A stretch of DNA of 64,000 nucleotides from assembly GCA_023666965.1 (NCBI GenBank), contig JAMPAZ010000001.1, forward strand, positions 46,479 to 110,478. The letters run 5' to 3'. A program made the position numbers and the translations under genes. Position 1 is the stretch's first letter. Each line of letters opens with the position of its first letter. This stretch comes from Muribaculum sp. Lineage in GTDB: Bacteria > Bacteroidota > Bacteroidia > Bacteroidales > Muribaculaceae. Below the pieces are notes generated by a model that did not search any database, was not told the DNA's origin, and saw only the letters and a list, made by a program, of their open reading frames with translations. Shown in pieces: positions 60,165-64,000 of the stretch.

Positions 60165-61514
60165 TTAGTTCTTAAACGAAAGTGGCATCGCAGTCCGTTC
60201 TGCCGAAACTACACCGTCCATATAGGCTTCAGCTCCATTTACGTAAGTAGCAACAACTCGGTTATGGAGAGTCGTTCCCACAAGAGGAGTCCATCCGCAA
60301 CGGCTCAAAACCATTTCATCGGTTACCGTATATGGAGAATTAGGCCGAACTACCGTTACATCGGCAAAGTATCCCTCTTTAATATAGCCACGATCAACAA
60401 TATGGAACAGTCTTGCAGGTGCATGGCACATCTTTTCGACCACAAGCTCATGCGTAAACAATCCCATATCGGCCATTTCAAGCATTAATGGAAGCGAAAA
60501 CTGAACCATTGGAGCTCCGGAGGCCGCCGTAAGCGCAGTGCCCTCTTTTTCTGAAAGAAGGTGCGGAGCATGGTCAGTGGCTACAATATCAATTCTGCCC
60601 TCCACGAGTCCGCGCCTTAAAGCATCTCTGTCAGTTTTAGATTTAATGGCAGGATTCATTTTTATGCGGGAACCAAGTCGTTCATAATCATCATCGGAAA
60701 ACCAGAGATGATGCACACACACTTCCGAAGTGATTTTTTTGCTATCCAAAGGAGCGTTAGAAAACATTTCGACTTCTTCTGCCGTGCTGACGTGGAGCAC
60801 ATGCAAACGCGAACCGAACTTCTCCGCTCTGTCAATCGCCCGTTTTGTAGAAACGACGCAAGCTTCACGGCTTCTAATCATCGGATGCATTTCGACAGGC
60901 ACTTCATTGCCATAATGCGCAATGGCAAGTTCTTTGTTTCGGCTGATTGTCGCTTCATCTTCAGAATGGACCGCAATAATCGTGGGAACCTTTGAGAAAA
61001 TATTATTCAACGCAGTTTCATCGTCAACAAGCATATTGCCTGTCGAAGACCCCAAGAACAGTTTTACACCGGGAACTTTCGTATAGTCACATTTCAAAAG
61101 TTCTTCAATATTATCATTATCGTTTGTCGCACCGAGAAAAAAAGCATAGTTTACCGACGAACATCCCTCGGCCCGATCCATTTTATTCTTTAGAGCTTCA
61201 AGAGTAACCGTAGGAGGCTTTGTATTAGGCATGTCCATAAACGATGTGACACCTCCGGCTAAAGCCGCCGCCGATTCGGTCGCGATGTCGCCTTTATGAG
61301 TCAACCCCGGGTCGCGGAAATGAACCTGATCGTCAATAGCTCCGGGTAAAATATACGCCTCGCCGACATCTATAATCCGGCTATGCGAATCAAGCACTTC
61401 GTCCGGAGGCAAACCATGGCCTACCGAAGATATGCGCTGGCCTGACATGGCAACATACCCTTTGAACTTCACGCCTTCATTTATGATCCAGCCGTTATAC
61501 AGTATAGTGCTCAT
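60165..61514 (-). CDS. pyrC: Dihydroorotase (class I-type)
   Basis: 449-aa amidohydrolase of pyrimidine synthesis (carbamoyl-aspartate to dihydroorotate). Typical segments are AYILPGAIDDQVHFRDPGLT, GGVTSFMDMPNTKPPTV, AVHSEDEATI, LHVLHVSTAEEV and VATDHAPHLLSEKEG. In the first metal motif the usual HxH reads Q63-V-H65, so one zinc ligand is replaced by Gln. I have the impression that this is normal for Bacteroidota dihydroorotases, but it is worth noting. The remaining His residues and the final Asp are present. It follows the DPM1-like gene by 44 bases. Confidence 0.9.
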   Translation of the reverse strand: MSTILYNGWIINEGVKFKGYVAMSGQRISSVGHGLPPDEVLDSHSRIIDVGEAYILPGAIDDQVHFRDPGLTHKGDIATESAAALAGGVTSFMDMPNTKPPTVTLEALKNKMDRAEGCSSVNYAFFLGATNDNDNIEELLKCDYTKVPGVKLFLGSSTGNMLVDDETALNNIFSKVPTIIAVHSEDEATISRNKELAIAHYGNEVPVEMHPMIRSREACVVSTKRAIDRAEKFGSRLHVLHVSTAEEVEMFSNAPLDSKKITSEVCVHHLWFSDDDYERLGSRIKMNPAIKSKTDRDALRRGLVEGRIDIVATDHAPHLLSEKEGTALTAASGAPMVQFSLPLMLEMADMGLFTHELVVEKMCHAPARLFHIVDRGYIKEGYFADVTVVRPNSPYTVTDEMVLSRCGWTPLVGTTLHNRVVATYVNGAEAYMDGVVSAERTAMPLSFKN

Positions 61515-61558
61515 ACTAAATTAGATTATGGTTAATGCTAAAAACCACTGAATTTTAA

Positions 61559-62320
61559 TCATTCGACATTACTATAGTCAGCATATTTATGGAACCAACT
61601 ATAGACCTTCAGCCTTATGACACCAAAAACCGCCTCGGAAAAGATGCCTGAGCTCATCTTACTCTCGCCCAGGACTCTGTTTACAAAAATTATAGGTACT
61701 TCCTTTATCTTAAACCTATGCTTAAACGCAGTAAACTTCATCTCAATCTGGAATGCATAGCCCTTAAATCGAATCTTGTCAAGTTCGAAATGACGTAGTA
61801 CCCTGCTCTTATAGCAGACAAATCCGGCAGTCGTGTCGCGCACAGGCATTCCGGTAATCAGACGAACGTACATCGATGCAAAATAAGACATCAGGACGCG
61901 ACCCATAGGCCAATTGACTACATTGACCCCGGAAACATATCTCGATCCCACGGCAAGGTCAGCGCCGTCTATTGAACAAGCCTCGTACAATGCCATTAAA
62001 TCGCGCGGATTATGCGAAAAATCGGCATCCATCTCAAAAATATAGTCGTAACCATTGTCTAACGACCACTTGAATCCGGCAATATAGGCCGTGCCGAGAC
62101 CGAGCTTACCCGACCGCTCCAACAAATGTACCGAGCCGGGATATTCCTTCTGTTTATTTCTTACAATGTCTGCAGTGCCGTCCGGAGAACCATCGTCCAC
62201 AATAAGCACGTGCATCGGATGTGGAAGTGCCATGACAGCATCTATAATAGCTGAGGCATTCTCACACTCATTATATGTGGGAATGATAACGATACAGTCG
62301 GTTGACGGTCGCTGTGGCAT
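61559..62320 (-). CDS. Polyprenol monophosphomannose synthase-like glycosyltransferase
   Basis: 253-aa GT2 protein of the dolichol-phosphate-mannose synthase (DPM1) group. The N-terminal CIVIIPTYNECENASAIIDA, VDDGSPDGTADIV and the metal motif EMDADFSHNPRDL are diagnostic, as is VRDTTAGFVCYK. It lacks a C-terminal membrane domain, like soluble DPM1 proteins. It would transfer a sugar, probably mannose, to a polyprenyl phosphate as donor for glycan or protein glycosylation. It starts 6 bases after the aspC stop. Confidence 0.92.
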   Translation of the reverse strand: MPQRPSTDCIVIIPTYNECENASAIIDAVMALPHPMHVLIVDDGSPDGTADIVRNKQKEYPGSVHLLERSGKLGLGTAYIAGFKWSLDNGYDYIFEMDADFSHNPRDLMALYEACSIDGADLAVGSRYVSGVNVVNWPMGRVLMSYFASMYVRLITGMPVRDTTAGFVCYKSRVLRHFELDKIRFKGYAFQIEMKFTAFKHRFKIKEVPIIFVNRVLGESKMSSGIFSEAVFGVIRLKVYSWFHKYADYSNVE

Positions 62321-62326
62321 TTTTGA

Positions 62327-63523
62327 TTATTCTACAAGTTGTGCTAACGCGGTTCTAATTCGCTCCATTGCCTCAATAATAACATCATCCGCAGTGGCAT
62401 AGCTGAGTCTAATATAACCCGGGGCACAGAAAGCGCTTCCGGATACGGTAGCGACATGGCCGACTTCAAGAAGATACATCGCCAAATCTGAGTCATTATG
62501 TATAACAGTATCTCCATACCGCTTTCCAAAATAGCTCGACACTTCTGGAAACAAGTAAAAAGCGCCCTGAGGCTCGTTGACTTTAAGGCCGAGAATAGTG
62601 CGCGCAAGCCCCACGACAAGATCCCTTCTGCGTTCAAAGGCTTTTCGCATTTCTTCGACGCATTCCTGCGGCCCGGTATATGCCGCCTCAGCGGCCTTTT
62701 GAGCTATCGATGACGCGCCGGAAGTGTACTGGCTTTGCAGTTTTGACGTGGCTTTAGCAAGCCACTTAGGTGCGGCCAGAAAGCCTATTCGCCATCCGGT
62801 CATAGCGTATGCCTTGGACACACCGTTAACGATACATACACGGTCGGCGATTTCGGGGAATGAAGCCAAGGACGTGAAGCTTCCCGTAAAATTGATATGC
62901 TCATATATCTCATCCGACAATACGAGTATGTCTGGATACTTTGCAAGAACGTCTACTAATGCCTGAAGTTCTTCGCGTGTGTACACGCTTCCGGTCGGGT
63001 TACTCGGAGAATTAAACATCACCAATCTCGTTCGGGGTGTTATGACATCTTCAAGCTGTTTCGGAGTTATCTTAAAATCCTGCTCTATTGAAGCCGGTAC
63101 AAGTACACTCTTTCCCTCGGCAAGATTAACCATTTCAACATAGCTCACCCATGCAGGGGTTGGAATAATGACTTCGTCACCGGGATTCACGACAGCCAAC
63201 ACTACATTGCAGAGCGATTGCTTGGCTCCTCCCGAGACAATTATCTGATCCGCGCCAAAATCCACGCCGTTTTCCGACTTTAGCTTAGAAGAAATAGCCT
63301 TACGCAACGACATATAGCCGGGGACCGGAGTATAGAAAGTGTAATTATCTTCTATAGCCTTTATTGCGGCTTCCTTTATGTGAGCCGGGGTGTTAAAATC
63401 CGGCTCTCCAACCGAAAGATTAATTACATCTACTCCGAGAGCCTTAAGCTCTTGACTTTTTTGCGACATCGCAAGTGTCTGCGACGGTGCTACGGCTTGT
63501 ACACGGTTCGAAATCTGTTCCAT
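62327..63523 (-). CDS. aspC: Aspartate aminotransferase-like class I aminotransferase
   Basis: 398-aa PLP enzyme of fold type I, subgroup I-gamma. Landmarks are NLSVGEPDFNTPAHIKEAAI, the PLP-contact segment FNSPSNPTGSVYTREEL, and the Schiff-base lysine in NGVSKAYAMTGWRIGFLAAP. The start is taken at MEQISNRVQA; ten upstream codons in the open frame are not family-like. The reaction is probably aspartate plus 2-oxoglutarate to oxaloacetate plus glutamate, though related enzymes also act on prephenate. A TAACTTTG -7 element lies on the minus strand at 63558-63551. It begins an operon with the DPM1-like gene and perhaps pyrC. Confidence 0.9.
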   Translation of the reverse strand: MEQISNRVQAVAPSQTLAMSQKSQELKALGVDVINLSVGEPDFNTPAHIKEAAIKAIEDNYTFYTPVPGYMSLRKAISSKLKSENGVDFGADQIIVSGGAKQSLCNVVLAVVNPGDEVIIPTPAWVSYVEMVNLAEGKSVLVPASIEQDFKITPKQLEDVITPRTRLVMFNSPSNPTGSVYTREELQALVDVLAKYPDILVLSDEIYEHINFTGSFTSLASFPEIADRVCIVNGVSKAYAMTGWRIGFLAAPKWLAKATSKLQSQYTSGASSIAQKAAEAAYTGPQECVEEMRKAFERRRDLVVGLARTILGLKVNEPQGAFYLFPEVSSYFGKRYGDTVIHNDSDLAMYLLEVGHVATVSGSAFCAPGYIRLSYATADDVIIEAMERIRTALAQLVE

Positions 63524-63550
63524 CGTTGTCGATATATTGATTACTGACCG

Positions 63551-63558
63551 CAAAGTTA
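63551..63558 (-). promoter_or_regulatory. Promoter -7 element of aspC
   Basis: TAACTTTG on the minus strand, 27 bases before the chosen aspC start. The -33 position (near 63578-63581) reads TTAG, a partial match. Confidence 0.58.
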
Positions 63559-63657
63559 GCTAAAACTACACGATTGTCTAAATTTTCTCCGACTAAATTT
63601 AATTATCTTAACTAACATAAGTTCGATATAAGAATTCACTGTTTTAAAAACAGAGCA

Positions 63658-63690
63658 ATCAGCCATTTAGCATAAAACTAAGTGGCTGAT
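63658..63690 (-). terminator. Terminator of the 52-aa lipoprotein gene
   Basis: Arms 63658-63670 and 63678-63690 form a 13-bp stem with one wobble pair and a 7-base loop, 48 bases after the small gene's stop. On the minus strand TGCTCTGTTTTT follows. Confidence 0.7.
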
Positions 63691-63738
63691 ATTCTTGGCA
63701 AAGTGGCGGAATTTTTGTCATTCAACGCACCTATGTAA

Positions 63739-63897
63739 CTATCTAAGATCTCTGCCATAATGATATATACATATCCATTTATTAAACACTCCAGACTCAA
63801 TGGCATCTAGGATCACCGTGTCATCATCGACGGAACAGCTCCATATAGCCGTAGACAATATCATGGCGAATAGTGCCAACAACAGATTCTTTTTCAT
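63739..63897 (-). CDS. 52-aa predicted lipoprotein
   Basis: Short gene on the minus strand. It begins MKKNLLLALF, a lysine-started hydrophobic signal peptide, and has a lipobox-like AIWSC at Cys21. The mature peptide of about 32 residues starts SVDDDT, an acidic stretch right after the lipid anchor like that of several exported lipoproteins here, and ends at a TAG. A terminator hairpin stands 48 bases downstream, which supports a real transcription unit. The mature part is too short for a known domain; it could be a small lipopeptide or the remnant of a longer lipoprotein cut by the TAG. No family is recognised. Confidence 0.6.
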   Translation of the reverse strand: MKKNLLLALFAMILSTAIWSCSVDDDTVILDAIESGVFNKWICIYHYGRDLR

Positions 63898-64000
63898 AAT
63901 TTTCACATTTAAGGCGATGGACGTAACTACTCAGCTATTGGCAAAGCAGGCATAGGGATATGACGATGTGATTGGTCATTCAGACCAATGCCAGCACAGC

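Noticed and set aside
1-64000. tRNA, rRNA or insertion sequence
   Set aside because: Intergenic regions were read for cloverleaf-type GGTTCRANYCC segments, rRNA segments and transposase frames; nothing convincing was found.

Overview
The window is a continuous stretch of a Bacteroidota chromosome, most probably order Bacteroidales and a gut lineage such as Muribaculaceae or a close relative. The order rests on several signs: promoters of the Bacteroides type (TTTG, about 20 bases, TAnnTTTG) occur before many genes; families typical of the phylum are present (DUF3127, DUF3332, DUF4136, DUF4369, DUF4954, GH97, a gamma-alpha-fused KorA with KorB, and a 388-aa PurM); and lipoproteins are numerous. 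The family-level guess is weaker. I see no tRNA, rRNA, CRISPR array, insertion sequence or prophage. The gene content is mostly core chromosome.

Layout. 1-3.7 kb: engB, a long Rel protein and a lipoprotein (+). 3.7-15.8 kb, all minus: an alpha/beta hydrolase, an ABC-2 exporter pair, prmA, typA, a trypsin-like protease with TPRs, a Dcp-type M3 peptidase, a four-gene envelope operon (two YtxH proteins, a holin-like membrane protein and an unknown) and algH. 16-31.7 kb, almost all plus: cdsA, purM, a MltF-like transglycosylase, small lipoproteins, a DUF3127 protein (minus), a TetR regulator, fabH, fabG, parE, coaD, a C-terminal processing protease, hflX and a DUF4954 beta-helix protein. 31.7-36.1 kb: a thioredoxin-fold lipoprotein without its cysteines, then three tightly coupled glycosyltransferases. 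36.3-39.1 kb: greA, a HIT protein and rpsA. 39.25-39.58 kb: a structured non-coding RNA candidate of about 300 nt with its own promoter and terminator. 39.6-43.9 kb: a type III restriction-modification pair (mod, res), the clearest accessory locus. 44.1-56.8 kb: an OPT transporter, a MATE exporter, GH97, a beta-propeller protein, an outer-membrane barrel, a PAP2 phosphatase, a membrane pseudokinase coupled to an acetyltransferase, a small lipoprotein and a GH3-family enzyme. 57-64 kb, minus: korB/korA, pyrC, a DPM1-like glycosyltransferase, aspC and a 52-aa lipoprotein.

How the genes fit together. Stringent response and ribosome function recur (EngB, Rel, PrmA, TypA, HflX, GreA, S1). Envelope building is a second theme (CdsA, FabH/FabG, MltF, PAP2, glycosyltransferases, lipoproteins). 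Central metabolism is represented by KorAB, PurM, PyrC, CoaD and AspC.

The points most worth following up are the structured RNA upstream of mod, a family of nested-hairpin intergenic repeats (including an exact 37-base match between sites 36 kb apart), the pseudokinase-acetyltransferase pair, a Rel protein whose hydrolase site is destroyed, a G8 tract inside a signal-peptide coding region, and long perfect inverted repeats that merge a terminator with the next gene's promoter.
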